Shown: positions 16,238-24,700 of the stretch, piece after piece | Layout of the letters: the number at the start of each line of letters is the position of its first letter | How positions within the stretch are numbered: the first letter of the stretch is position 1 | DNA from: an uncultured Bacilli bacterium | GTDB taxonomy: Bacteria; Bacillota_I; Bacilli_A; RF39; UBA660 | Direction of reading: 5' to 3' | DNA length: 29,183 nucleotides | Assembly (NCBI GenBank): GCA_910583685.1 | Contig: CAJTXY010000002.1 | Span: forward strand, 1-29,183 | Program-made: the position numbers and the translations under genes | The notes under the pieces: generated by a model | The model's input: the letters and a program-made list of their open reading frames with translations, nothing else | What the model was told of the DNA's origin: nothing | Databases searched by the model: none

Positions 16238-16534
16238 TTACTTTTTTACTAATTTTCTTAAAAAAGGTCTCATTTTTTTTGTAGTTCGAAAACTAATTAA
16301 AAAACCTAAAAATATAAGTAAAAAGAAATAAAAATGTAAAATACCACCATTAAGTATCTTAAGAAGCAAAAAATAAATGAGTGCCATATCTATTACAAAA
16401 ATAATATTGATAAATACTCGAAACCATTTTTTCTTGGAAAATAAAAGTTCATAATGAAAATTGACACAGAACCCAAAAAAAATTCCAAAACTCAAAGAAT
16501 AAATAAGGGAAAGAATTTGTACATTTAATGACAT
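16238..16534 (-). CDS. yabQ: Spore cortex biosynthesis protein YabQ
   Basis: A 98-residue hydrophobic protein with three membrane helices (about residues 3-22, 38-58 and 63-80), a conserved basic cytoplasmic C-terminus (FRTTKKMRPFLRKLVKK), and the FGFCVNFHYE start segment typical of YabQ. In Bacillus YabQ is made in the mother cell, localises to the forespore membranes and is required for cortex formation. It overlaps yabP by one base (TAATG), so the two are co-translated. It is shorter than Bacillus YabQ (about 210 residues) but close to the length of many clostridial forms. Membership rests on topology, neighbours and the C-terminal pattern rather than strong motifs. Confidence 0.85.
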   Translation of the reverse strand: MSLNVQILSLIYSLSFGIFFGFCVNFHYELLFSKKKWFRVFINIIFVIDMALIYFLLLKILNGGILHFYFFLLIFLGFLISFRTTKKMRPFLRKLVKK

Positions 16535-16824
16535 TATTTAAATAATCGATTAAAAATCGTATTCTCCTTACTTTTGTTATTGCCCTCTTCTAAATAATTC
16601 ATACCAGAAACAAGTCCCTTAATAATAACGGTTCCTTGTAAAGTATCTAGTTTAATAAGTTCTAATCCCTCTCCTTTTACCAAAAGGTAACCCATAACCG
16701 TATCCATCATAAACTGTTCATTATCAAAGTTATCAATTTTCTTAACACCTGAAATCATTAGATTTTTTCTTTCTGTTAAACTAATTCCATGATTATAATT
16801 ATTAATATTTTCTTGTTTATCCAT
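16534..16824 (-). CDS. yabP: Spore protein YabP
   Basis: A 96-residue protein with the YabP/YqfC beta-rich domain: HGISLTERKNLMISGVKKI (about residues 12-30), NFDNEQFMMDTVMGYLLVKG, then a strand-turn-strand region ending VIIKGLVSGMNYL. YabP is a mother-cell sporulation protein required for proper spore formation, made with YabQ. The start has a full AAGGAGG six bases upstream. A sequence resembling a sigma-E promoter precedes it, in line with regulation in Bacillus. The C-terminal 15 residues (NNKSKENTIFNRLFK) are a short charged extension after the conserved domain. Confidence 0.92.
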   Translation of the reverse strand: MDKQENINNYNHGISLTERKNLMISGVKKIDNFDNEQFMMDTVMGYLLVKGEGLELIKLDTLQGTVIIKGLVSGMNYLEEGNNKSKENTIFNRLFK

Positions 16825-16841
16825 TGCATCCTCCTTACTAT

Positions 16842-16867
16842 ACTATATGAAATCCAAGAAAAAATAG
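16842..16867 (-). promoter_or_regulatory. Sigma-E-like promoter of yabP-yabQ
   Basis: On the minus strand CATATAGT (16849-16842) resembles the sigma-E -10 consensus CATACANT, with CTATT (16867-16863) 13 bases upstream as a partial -35. The yabP operon is sigma-E-dependent in Bacillus; here the assignment is an inference from the match. Confidence 0.4.
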
Positions 16868-16922
16868 AAGAAAATAATTACGTTTTCAAATGTTTTATAA
16901 AAATACCCTCAATTAGCAAAAT

Positions 16923-16946
16923 AAAAAGACACAGCAAAAGTGTCTT
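16923..16946 (-). terminator. Terminator of spoVG
   Basis: On the minus strand AAGACAC and GTGTCTT form a perfect seven-base-pair stem with a seven-base loop, followed by a T-rich tail, 14 bases past the spoVG stop. Confidence 0.8.
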
Positions 16947-16959
16947 TAAATAATTAATA

Positions 16960-17238
16960 CTACTCTTCAGTTTCAGGAGCATCTTCTGCATTATTATATG
17001 CTTCAATGATTGCTTCTTCAAACATACTACGTACTTCTGGATTAATTGGATGAGCAATATCACGATAAGCACCAGTTGCTGTTTTACGACTAGGCATAGC
17101 GATAAATAATCCATTATCTCCTTCAATAACACGAATATCGTGAACTGCAAAACTGTCATCTAATAAAACAGATGCAATTCCTTTCATACGTGATCCTTCT
17201 TTTTCAATTTTACGTACATTTACAGATGTAATCTTCAT
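16960..17238 (-). CDS. spoVG: Regulatory protein SpoVG
   Basis: A 92-residue small nucleic-acid-binding regulator, full length for the family. It has the diagnostic start MKITSVNVRKI, the VLLDDSFAVHDIRVIEG strand pair, LFIAMPSRK, and the conserved DIAHPINPEVRSMFEEAI helix. The acidic tail is variable in the family. In Bacillus SpoVG affects cortex formation and septation; in other Gram-positives it influences many surface and virulence genes, probably by binding DNA or RNA. GGGAGG lies seven bases upstream of ATG 17238. A terminator separates it from yabP, and about 110 bases separate it from veg. A clean sigma-H or sigma-A promoter was not found in that gap, although TATAAA-like stretches are present. 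Confidence 0.95.
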   Translation of the reverse strand: MKITSVNVRKIEKEGSRMKGIASVLLDDSFAVHDIRVIEGDNGLFIAMPSRKTATGAYRDIAHPINPEVRSMFEEAIIEAYNNAEDAPETEE

Positions 17239-17348
17239 ATGTTTTCCTCCCTCTTAAAGTCTACAACTTTATAATTACATTTTATAATAACAGTTTACAA
17301 AATGCAACTATTTTTACACTAATAGACACAAAATAAAAGTATTTAAGC

Positions 17349-17567
17349 TTAATCAATAATTTCTAAGCTTTCTGTTAATATATCACTATAACTAAAAGAT
17401 TTAATTCGTCCTACCTCATCACTAGTCCTAATAATAAAAATTGCTGGATAGGCTCCCACTATTTTTCCAGAAAATTCCTCTACTTGATTACGACTGCCAT
17501 TAAATTTAAATTTAAGTTCTTGATTAGAATTTTCCTTTACCATTTCCCGTACTTTTTCTATTGTCAT
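17349..17567 (-). CDS. veg: Veg protein
   Basis: A 72-residue protein that matches Veg throughout: MTIEKVREMV, the GSRNQVEEFSGKIVGAYPAIFII core and RIKSFSYSDILT near the C-terminus. The fold is a small beta barrel. In Bacillus veg is strongly expressed and has been linked to stimulation of biofilm genes and spore outgrowth. Its ATG overlaps the TGA stop of yabG (ATGA), so in the intact arrangement the two would be translationally coupled. With yabG truncated, transcription must either come through from the recombinase genes or start inside the yabG fragment. Confidence 0.93.
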   Translation of the reverse strand: MTIEKVREMVKENSNQELKFKFNGSRNQVEEFSGKIVGAYPAIFIIRTSDEVGRIKSFSYSDILTESLEIID

Positions 17568-18070
17568 CTTGGATACCCCACATACATAGTACCCATAGTA
17601 ATAATACCACCAATACCATCACTACCATACTTTGTCTTTTCAATCAAGGAAATCAAATCAATACTTTTATTCTTTTCAGAAAGTGCAATACTAGAAGCAA
17701 TAATAGCAGGATCTAAAGCATGAATATTAATTCGCTTTGGACTAGAGGCAAAATTTGCCCCAGCTTTAATAAGCTCTTCATAATTAGATTGACAAGCCCC
17801 CGCAATAACAATCAGTTTATCCTGACTCTTTTCATACTCACGTACTTGTTGAACTGCTTTAATAAAACTAGGACTATTTTGGTAAGAATTATCTTTTCTC
17901 TTATTAAAAGAGTCGTGACCCGTAATTACTACAATATCTGGATTATAATCTCGAACCCAATCAACAATTTTTTCATAGACCTCTTTTTCATTCATCTTAA
18001 CACCATATGCTTTTACATTTAAACTTTTATAAAATTTCATACAGCGATCTAGATAATCGGCATCTCCATC
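17564..18070 (-). CDS. yabG: YabG sporulation protease, C-terminal fragment of an interrupted gene
   Basis: YabG is a mother-cell cysteine protease that processes spore coat and related proteins; the full protein is about 290 residues. Here about 169 codons remain. Clear family motifs are PDIVVITGHDSFN, the IAGACQSNYEELIKAGANFASSPKRINIHALDP block, and the GIGGIITMGTMYVGYP end. Upstream of the internal ATG at 18040 the homology continues as DGDADYLDRC back to codon 18070-18068, then stops: the next codons read A-S-A-Q and a TAG (18085-18083). There is no ribosome-binding site for the ATG at 18040. The N-terminal domain, about 110-120 residues, is missing from the window. The break coincides with the start of the recombinase region, so the gene is probably split by insertion. 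Stop is TGA, overlapping the veg start. Confidence 0.88.
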   Translation of the reverse strand, partial: DGDADYLDRCMKFYKSLNVKAYGVKMNEKEVYEKIVDWVRDYNPDIVVITGHDSFNKRKDNSYQNSPSFIKAVQQVREYEKSQDKLIVIAGACQSNYEELIKAGANFASSPKRINIHALDPAIIASSIALSEKNKSIDLISLIEKTKYGSDGIGGIITMGTMYVGYPR

Positions 18071-18111
18071 TGCTGATGCTTGCTAAGTAACCCAAAGAGT
18101 TAATATAATAA

Positions 18112-18127
18112 GCAAATCTTAATTTGC
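18112..18127. repeat. Inverted repeat near the yabG junction
   Basis: GCAAAT (18112-18117) and ATTTGC (18122-18127) are perfect arms around a four-base loop, about 40 bases inside the element, followed on the plus strand by CC and six T. It may be a terminator or part of an attachment site. Confidence 0.4.
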
Positions 18128-18164
18128 CCTTTTTTATACTTAATTTTTTAGTTATATAATTGGT

Positions 18165-18266
18165 TTATAATCTCGTTTTATTATTATCTTTTCTAAAAAT
18201 TCCAAATAAAATACTCCTAAAATCTAATACAAATTGTTCTTCTTCGATCAAAGAAATGAACCCCAT
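18165..18266 (-). CDS. Small 33-residue ORF between yabG and the recombinase genes
   Basis: ATG at 18266 preceded at four bases by AAGAGGT, running to TAA at 18165. The product is mixed hydrophobic and charged (GFISLIEEEQF... then LFGIFRKDNNK), with no recognised domain. It lies directly downstream of the serine recombinase gene and could be translated from the same transcript. Small size makes chance occurrence possible. Confidence 0.3.
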   Translation of the reverse strand: MGFISLIEEEQFVLDFRSILFGIFRKDNNKTRL

Positions 18267-18275
18267 ATTTACCTC

Positions 18276-19838
18276 TTAATATAATTTAATTTCTTTTGAT
18301 CTCCCTATTCCAAACTTAAATGAAATCTGTATAGTCTTATCTTTATAAAGAATAATTTTATCTATCAAGTCCCCTATAATATCATTGATCAAATTATCGT
18401 TATCAATAAACTTATTATATTTTTCTAATAGTTCTTCTTTTCTTACTTTCTCATTTTTTGATACTATAACTTCCTTTAATAGCTTTTCGGATTGTTCCTT
18501 AAGTAATGATTCTACTTCCTTTTTTTTGATAAACTCATCCAAACTAATTTCTCCAGTTGTCCTTTTCAAGTATAAACTTCTAATATTGGTATTATGAAGT
18601 TCTATCTTTTCTTTCAAATTAGCAATTTTTAAATTAGGCCTTTCCTTTTTTAATAAATCCTTTGTTGCTTTTGTAGTTATCTCATCTCTATCAATATATG
18701 AGTTAAGTAAACCTTTTAATGTATTAGTAACTATTAATTGAAGCTTAGAATCTGCAACAGTCCTATTAGGACAATGCTTCCTATTCTTTATTCTTGTACA
18801 TACAAAATGATACTTAATATTACCATTTTCTCTTTTTCTTCTACAAACAGTCATAATATTACCGCATTCACCACATATTACTAGTTTATTAAACAAACCC
18901 CTATAATCATTTTTTTCTTTTCGCTTCTTTGTTTTTAAACGATTATTTGCCTTATCAAACAACTCTTCCGTTATGATTGCAGGATGACAATGATCAATTG
19001 TTTCTCTATCTCTTATTGGAATAAACTCTCTTTTCTTCTGATGATAATCCTTCTTAGAAGATTTTCTTTTCACAATTTTACCTGTATATGTTTTATTTTT
19101 TAGTATTCTATAAATAATTTTATCTGACCAGTCAAAATAATATTTTCTCTTTTCACTTTGAGTCATATTCATATAAATAATGGGTGATATTATTCCATCG
19201 TTATTTAATCCATCAGCAACCTCACTTCTTGTCCTTCCACTTGCTACCTCAGAAAATATTCTTTTTACAATACTTGCTGAATACTCATCAATTTCTAGTG
19301 TTCTTTTACCATTTTCCTTTTTAATTCTATAACCATAAGGTGGTAGGGTACCAATAAATTGTCCCTCCTCTGTTTGTGATTCTGCTACCTGCTTTCTTTT
19401 TGTTGATACCTCTTTCACATACCAATCGTTGATAAGAGCTTTTATTTCCATCATAATTTGTTGTTCACAAACATCAACACTATCACTATCAAACGAATCA
19501 TTGATAGCAATATATCTAACATTATTTCTAGGAAAATACTCTCCTATATAATAAGCAGTTTCTATAAAGTTCCTACCAAGTCTAGACATATCTTTTGTTA
19601 TAACAGTTCCAACAAGCCCACTTTCTATATCATCTTTTAACTCTTCAAATGCTGGTCTATCAAAACTCGCTCCAGAATAACCGTCATCAACATATTCTTT
19701 ATCAATATGAAGTCCCTTTTCCATAGCATAAGACTGAATGATTGCTAACTGATGATAGATACTGGAAGAAAATTCTTTTAGCTTATTAATATCTTCTTGA
19801 GATAGTCTTCCATAAGCAACAATCAATTTATTAACCAT
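18276..19838 (-). CDS. Large serine recombinase (resolvase/integrase family), copy A
   Basis: A 520-residue site-specific recombinase. The N-terminal resolvase domain shows AYGRLSQED with the probable nucleophile Ser13, then VDDGYSGASFDRPAFEEL and the TKDMSRLGRNFIE active-site arginines. The Recombinase domain follows (GYRIKKENGKRTLEIDEYSASIVKRIF, about residues 165-200, and YTGKIVKRKSS). A zinc ribbon lies at about 310-350 (CGECG paired with a later C-x6-C pattern, CTRIKNRKHCP). A long coiled coil (LKEKIELHNTNIRSLYLKR and after) and a beta tail end it. Such proteins integrate and excise elements at att sites without a homologous repeat. The gene starts in a TAATG overlap with the upstream recombinase, so both are made together. 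It points at yabG, 200 bases away. Confidence 0.93.
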   Translation of the reverse strand: MVNKLIVAYGRLSQEDINKLKEFSSSIYHQLAIIQSYAMEKGLHIDKEYVDDGYSGASFDRPAFEELKDDIESGLVGTVITKDMSRLGRNFIETAYYIGEYFPRNNVRYIAINDSFDSDSVDVCEQQIMMEIKALINDWYVKEVSTKRKQVAESQTEEGQFIGTLPPYGYRIKKENGKRTLEIDEYSASIVKRIFSEVASGRTRSEVADGLNNDGIISPIIYMNMTQSEKRKYYFDWSDKIIYRILKNKTYTGKIVKRKSSKKDYHQKKREFIPIRDRETIDHCHPAIITEELFDKANNRLKTKKRKEKNDYRGLFNKLVICGECGNIMTVCRRKRENGNIKYHFVCTRIKNRKHCPNRTVADSKLQLIVTNTLKGLLNSYIDRDEITTKATKDLLKKERPNLKIANLKEKIELHNTNIRSLYLKRTTGEISLDEFIKKKEVESLLKEQSEKLLKEVIVSKNEKVRKEELLEKYNKFIDNDNLINDIIGDLIDKIILYKDKTIQISFKFGIGRSKEIKLY

Positions 19839-21421
19839 TAATTGCCTCCATTAAGACTAAAATTAAAGAATATTTTTACTGTTTTATCCTCTTTAATTTC
19901 GATTTTATTTATAAGTATTTTAAGCATTTCTTTATCAAAACTCTTAGCTCTAAAAAAATCATAAATATACTTTTGCTTTGTTTTTTCGGCTGTTAATAAA
20001 TTTTTAGATTCGCTAATTGAAGTTTTCAAAACAGATATTTTAACATCACATTCTCTTCTGTCTTTTTCTAACTCATTTTTAATTCCAACAAACTCTTCTG
20101 TCGATAGAACACCAGAGGCTTTATCTTTATATAAGTCACTGATTGCTTTATCAATCATAATTATTTTAGATTGAAGATGATGGAAAGCGGTTGTATATTC
20201 ACGCAATATGTCAGAAGTATTCAAAACGTTTTCATATTTTTTTGTCAGCTCTTCCACCTTAGAATACTTTAACAAAATAGTTTTAATTTGATCTAATACA
20301 AGGTTATTTAAGTCTTCTTCTCTATAATAGTGCATAGAACAAACACCATTCCGATGAGTAGCATAAGTTCTACATAAATAAATTGGTGTCACAACTTCAG
20401 AATCCGTCTGTTTTTTAACTCTTCTCACAGACATAGTACAACCACAGTCAGCACACATAACTAATCCCTTCAATAAATAATCATATTTTCTATGTCTAAT
20501 ATCATTTTTTCTTTTTGAAGAATTTACTCGTTCAAATAACTCATTAGATATTAATGCAGGAATTGCATTTTTTTTAACAATCCATTTGTTTTTAGGGAGC
20601 AATCTCTTCTTTTTTGATTTTAGACTTACTTTTTCGTATTTTCCCTGTATCAAAGTTCCAATATAATTTTCATTTTGTAATAAATGTTTTACTGTAGAAG
20701 CTTTCCATAAATTCGTGGTAATGGTTGTCCTCTTTAGTTTTTTACCTCTATATACATCTGGAGGTAATATTCCTTGTTCAGTTAAATACCTTGCAATCAT
20801 TCCCTCTGTCTTACCATTATCCTTCATTTCAAAAATCTTAGATACAATTGGTGCAGCATATTCATCAATAACAAGCTTTTTACTATTCTCTTCAGACCTC
20901 TTATAACCATAAGGAACAGTTCCAGAAACAAAGTCACCATTTTTCATCATATTATGTCTTACACTTTTAATTTTCTTTGATATATCTTTTAAATACATAT
21001 CATTAATAACTGCCTTAAAGGGCAACATATCTTCAGATCCATTTGGGTTTAAAGTATCATAATTATCTAATATAGCAATATATCTAATGTTATGTTCTGG
21101 AAAGTATTTAAAAACATAATTTCCTGTTTCTATAAACTCTCTTCCAAGTCTAGACATATCTTTCGTTATAACACAATTAATAATGCCATTTTCAATATCA
21201 TTTATAAGTCTCTTAAATCCTGGCCTATCATAATTTCCACCAGAACATCCATCATCAACATAGTAGTCGTATATTTCAACATTATTTTTTAGGGCATATT
21301 CTTTTATAAAAGCTCTTTGATTGGCAATACTAATGCTTTCAACATTACCGTTTTTATCCTCTATTGAAAGTCTCAAATAAGCGCCTGCCCGATATGTTTG
21401 TTTAGTTAAGTAATCGACCAT
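19838..21421 (-). CDS. Large serine recombinase (resolvase/integrase family), copy B
   Basis: A 527-residue recombinase, related to but clearly divergent from copy A. The resolvase domain has GAYLRLSIED with probable nucleophile Ser19, a typical SISIANQRAFI segment, VDDGCSGGNYDRPGFKRL and TKDMSRLGREFIE. The Recombinase domain (PYGYKRSEENSKKLVIDEYAAPIV) is followed by YIGTLIQGKYEK. The zinc ribbon at about 345-385 reads CADCGCTMSV with CRTYATHRNGVC. A coiled-coil region (VEELTKKYENVLN; HHLQSKIIMIDKAISDLYK) and beta tail (KIEIKEDKTVKIFFNFSL) complete it. AGTGAGG lies seven bases upstream of the ATG. Two different large serine recombinases in one operon are known from SCC elements (ccrA/ccrB) and some clostridial elements; whether both are needed for recombination here is unknown. 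Confidence 0.93.
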   Translation of the reverse strand: MVDYLTKQTYRAGAYLRLSIEDKNGNVESISIANQRAFIKEYALKNNVEIYDYYVDDGCSGGNYDRPGFKRLINDIENGIINCVITKDMSRLGREFIETGNYVFKYFPEHNIRYIAILDNYDTLNPNGSEDMLPFKAVINDMYLKDISKKIKSVRHNMMKNGDFVSGTVPYGYKRSEENSKKLVIDEYAAPIVSKIFEMKDNGKTEGMIARYLTEQGILPPDVYRGKKLKRTTITTNLWKASTVKHLLQNENYIGTLIQGKYEKVSLKSKKKRLLPKNKWIVKKNAIPALISNELFERVNSSKRKNDIRHRKYDYLLKGLVMCADCGCTMSVRRVKKQTDSEVVTPIYLCRTYATHRNGVCSMHYYREEDLNNLVLDQIKTILLKYSKVEELTKKYENVLNTSDILREYTTAFHHLQSKIIMIDKAISDLYKDKASGVLSTEEFVGIKNELEKDRRECDVKISVLKTSISESKNLLTAEKTKQKYIYDFFRAKSFDKEMLKILINKIEIKEDKTVKIFFNFSLNGGN

Positions 21422-21502
21422 TTAAAACCTCACTTTCTCTTAACCAACTTCCCATAATCCAGTCATTATAAAATATCTCTAAATAAATTACAAATACAAA
21501 AT

Positions 21503-21631
21503 TTATAGATTTTCTGTATTTAGTAAAGTAGACCTCAAATATCTTTCAAAGGCTTCAAGTATTTTATCATTTATGGATGCTGCATTATCATCATATACAC
21601 ATACAACTAATTCCCTATTTTCCTCTTTCAT
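21503..21631 (-). CDS. Small 42-residue ORF upstream of the recombinase pair
   Basis: ATG 21631 is preceded at seven bases by GGGAGG, the best ribosome-binding site in the element. The product is acidic, begins MKEENRELVVCVYDDN and continues as a helix (INDKILEAFERYLRS). No domain is recognised. It ends about 80 bases before copy B and is probably the first gene of the recombinase transcript. Small proteins beside serine recombinases sometimes act as directionality factors; that is only an inference here. In the rest of the stretch between copy B and the giant gene (21422-21747) I see only this ORF and the terminator. Confidence 0.55.
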   Translation of the reverse strand: MKEENRELVVCVYDDNAASINDKILEAFERYLRSTLLNTENL

Positions 21632-21675
21632 AATCTGCCTCCCATAAAGTTTATGAACAAGAAACAAATTTAATG

Positions 21676-21729
21676 AAAAAAAGATATACCTTTCGCTGAA
21701 AAATTCAACTTTTATTGTATATCTTTTTT
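21676..21729. terminator. Strong inverted repeat between the giant gene and the recombinase operon
   Basis: AAAAAAGATATAC (21677-21689) and GTATATCTTTTTT (21717-21729) are perfect 13-base arms with a 27-base spacer, starting about 20 bases past the stop of the giant gene. On the minus strand the stem ends in a run of seven T, so it should end transcription of the giant gene before the recombinase operon. Confidence 0.7.
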
Positions 21730-21747
21730 ACTATTATTAATCTTTTG

Positions 21748-24700
21748 TTATCTAAGTTCTGGATAACCCTTAGCAGAAAGCTTATCTAAATTCCAAAGAG
21801 TCTCATCAAAACCTAGATCTTTATAAAATTGTGCATTCAAATTGTTTTTAGAAACACTGATAAGTTTTCCCTTAGTATTATCACTAACTCTACTTGAACC
21901 AGTCTCTTCTAAAACCTCATAACAATTGCTTAAAGCAGCAAGTATTTGTGCTTCAACTGCACCAGTAAATTTATATGGTATAAACTCAGTACCATCAGTT
22001 GCAACATATCCGGTCATATTACCAAAAGCAATGGTATTTTTAACAACTGGAGTATTATAAATATTACCAATCACAGAAGCATTAAATACACTATTTCCAA
22101 GATTATTATAAGTGTTACTTGTTTTATTAACGGATACATCAGTAACAACATTTTCTACAATTGATCCATTTTGTTGTAATGCTCCAACAAGACCTCCATT
22201 TTCTGTTGAAGTTACATTAAGAGTTCCTTGAACAAAAACATTAGAAATCTTTCCACCATATTTACGTCCAACAAATGTTGATACATACACACCGCTACCA
22301 GTAACATTAGCATTCTTAACAGAAATATTTTCAAATACAGAATTAGCATTATCACGACCATCCATTCCAGAAAGAACAGCTACATTATTATATCCTGATA
22401 AAGTAATATTCTCAAACTTCGCATTTCTTACTGTAGATGTAAATGTCTGCTTAGCAAATGCTGCTACGAAATTGCTACTCTCCGTATTACCTGGTCTGAT
22501 ATTACTAAAATCTCTAATTGTAAAGTTTTCTGCAGTTCCTCTAAAGTTTGCAAATAAGCTGGCATTTGTAAGATTACTGAATGTATGACCATTACCATCA
22601 ATTTTACCATTAAATTGAGTAGTAACTACAGCTCCTTCACTATATGTTTTACCAGTAAAGTCTATATCATTATCAAGTATATATATACCACTAGGATCTT
22701 CATTTAATTTAGCCATATCATCTGCTGAAGTAATATGATAAGTAAGCTTTTCAACTGTACAATCTCTAGTAACTACATTACTTACAGTTCCACCAATTAA
22801 ACTTAAATCATCTCTTCCACCAAAATTCATTTTTAAATTTGAAACATCAATTTTTTCAATAGTACTCATTTCCGAACGATAAGATAACGCCCCTGCATTA
22901 CTAATCGTTTTTGGAATATTAGTATTTTCAAACTTAATATTTCCTACATAACCATATCTAATTTTATTAAATATAGGCAATGTATTTCCGATGATTTTAT
23001 GACCATTTCCATCTAATCTACCCATAAATGTTTGAGTAACATTCGTTGTCATATGAGAAAAATCAATATCATTATCTAATACATAATAACCATATGGTTG
23101 GGCATTAATCTTTTCAACTAATTCTTCTGCAGTTTTGATATGATTTACTTCAACTGTTGTTCCAAGAGGATCATCGACAAAGTCATTCGTAACACTCTTT
23201 AAGTAATGATAATATATTTTTCTAAGATTTGTTCTTGAAGTCGCATTTCTATTCGTATCACTTGATAAAGCTTGATAGAATCTTTCAATCATATAATCGA
23301 CATCAATATACTTATTGTTTCTTATATTTTCTTCAACAGTAGCATATCTACTCATCTTATATTCTTTCCAATTCATTGCTGTTCCAGTAACAGACTTTGT
23401 AATTTTTTGAATAGCATCAAGATCTGTTTTCGTACTTCCTCTTCCGTAAGTAACATATCCATCAACTCCTGCATAACCAAGCATTTCAAAATAATTACGT
23501 TTTGCTGAGAATGCATCTGGCATACCATTATCATTATGACCGATATACCAACGATTTACCCAAACAGACTCAAATCCATAATCATTAGTACCAATACTAT
23601 TAATTACTTTAAGACCTCTTACACTGACACCCCATGCATTTTCAGGACGTATAATAATTCTATTATCATATAAAGATTCTAAAGATGTTAAGTTCATTTG
23701 TTCTGCTTGTGCTGCAGTAATCGCTCCCCAAGTAGACCAACCTCCAGATTGATTCATTCTTGTAGCAACTCTTGCTTGTTGCTCAGGCGTTAATCTTATA
23801 AACGCCTTACCTTCGATATAATCAAGTAAATCTAAAGCATTCTGTTGTCCCTTGAAATAATTTTCTAATTTTTCTCTAGTATCAATTCTATCAGGACTTA
23901 AATTTTGAGTTGCATTTCCTTCCTTATTTAAATCAAAAGTTGTATTAAAGTAATATGGTCCAACATCTTGCACAAGGTTATTTTCACTCCAAACACCATT
24001 TTGTTCAACATTACCTTCAGTTAGTGTCTCAAGACCATATTTAAATCTAGTTCCAGCTTGGAATAACATTATTTTATCAAATAAAGCATGTTCAAATTCA
24101 TGAGTCCAAGTATCAAAATTAGTAAGACCTGGTCTAGCTATAAACCATAAGAATCCTGCAGTATTTCCAACACCAGCAGCACCTCCACTTGGTTGCCATA
24201 AACCTAATACCTCACTAAAATTTTTGAAGAATGGATAATTTTGTCCAACTTTTCCTTGAGTATATACAGGTGAAGTACCTATTACAATATTAGTACCTGG
24301 AAAATATGAATTTTTATAACCTGTAATGATTCTAGTACAGTCATAAACCATAATACAATAATTATTCCATTTTCCTGGGTCAAATGAACCAGCTAATGTA
24401 CTCAAATGTCTTTTTACAAGAGTTGAATGAGAATTAACGATTTTTTGAACTGCGGCTTTTCCTGCAGCAGTATTTACATCTTTATGATACAACTGTGAAG
24501 GTCCAATCTGTAAATGAGCAGGTCCACTAACGATATATGTACAATCAGCTGGTAGAGTAATAATTGGAAGTATCATTCTACTATTTTTCTTAATCTGATA
24601 CCAAGCGCGATATAAAATATCAGGATTTTTATCTACTCCAAATTCAGCTAAAATATTTCTTGCACCAAAATATTCAGTAAACCAATCATTAACATCATCA

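Noticed and set aside
1480..21421. Genome-wide reading of TGA as Trp (code 4)
   Set aside because: All Trp codons checked in cysS, the kinases and the giant gene are TGG and no long conserved gene is interrupted by TGA; only one gene shows the anomaly.
21422..21502. Very short ORFs (8 and 17 codons) just before the copy B recombinase
   Set aside because: Neither has a ribosome-binding site and both are within chance expectation.
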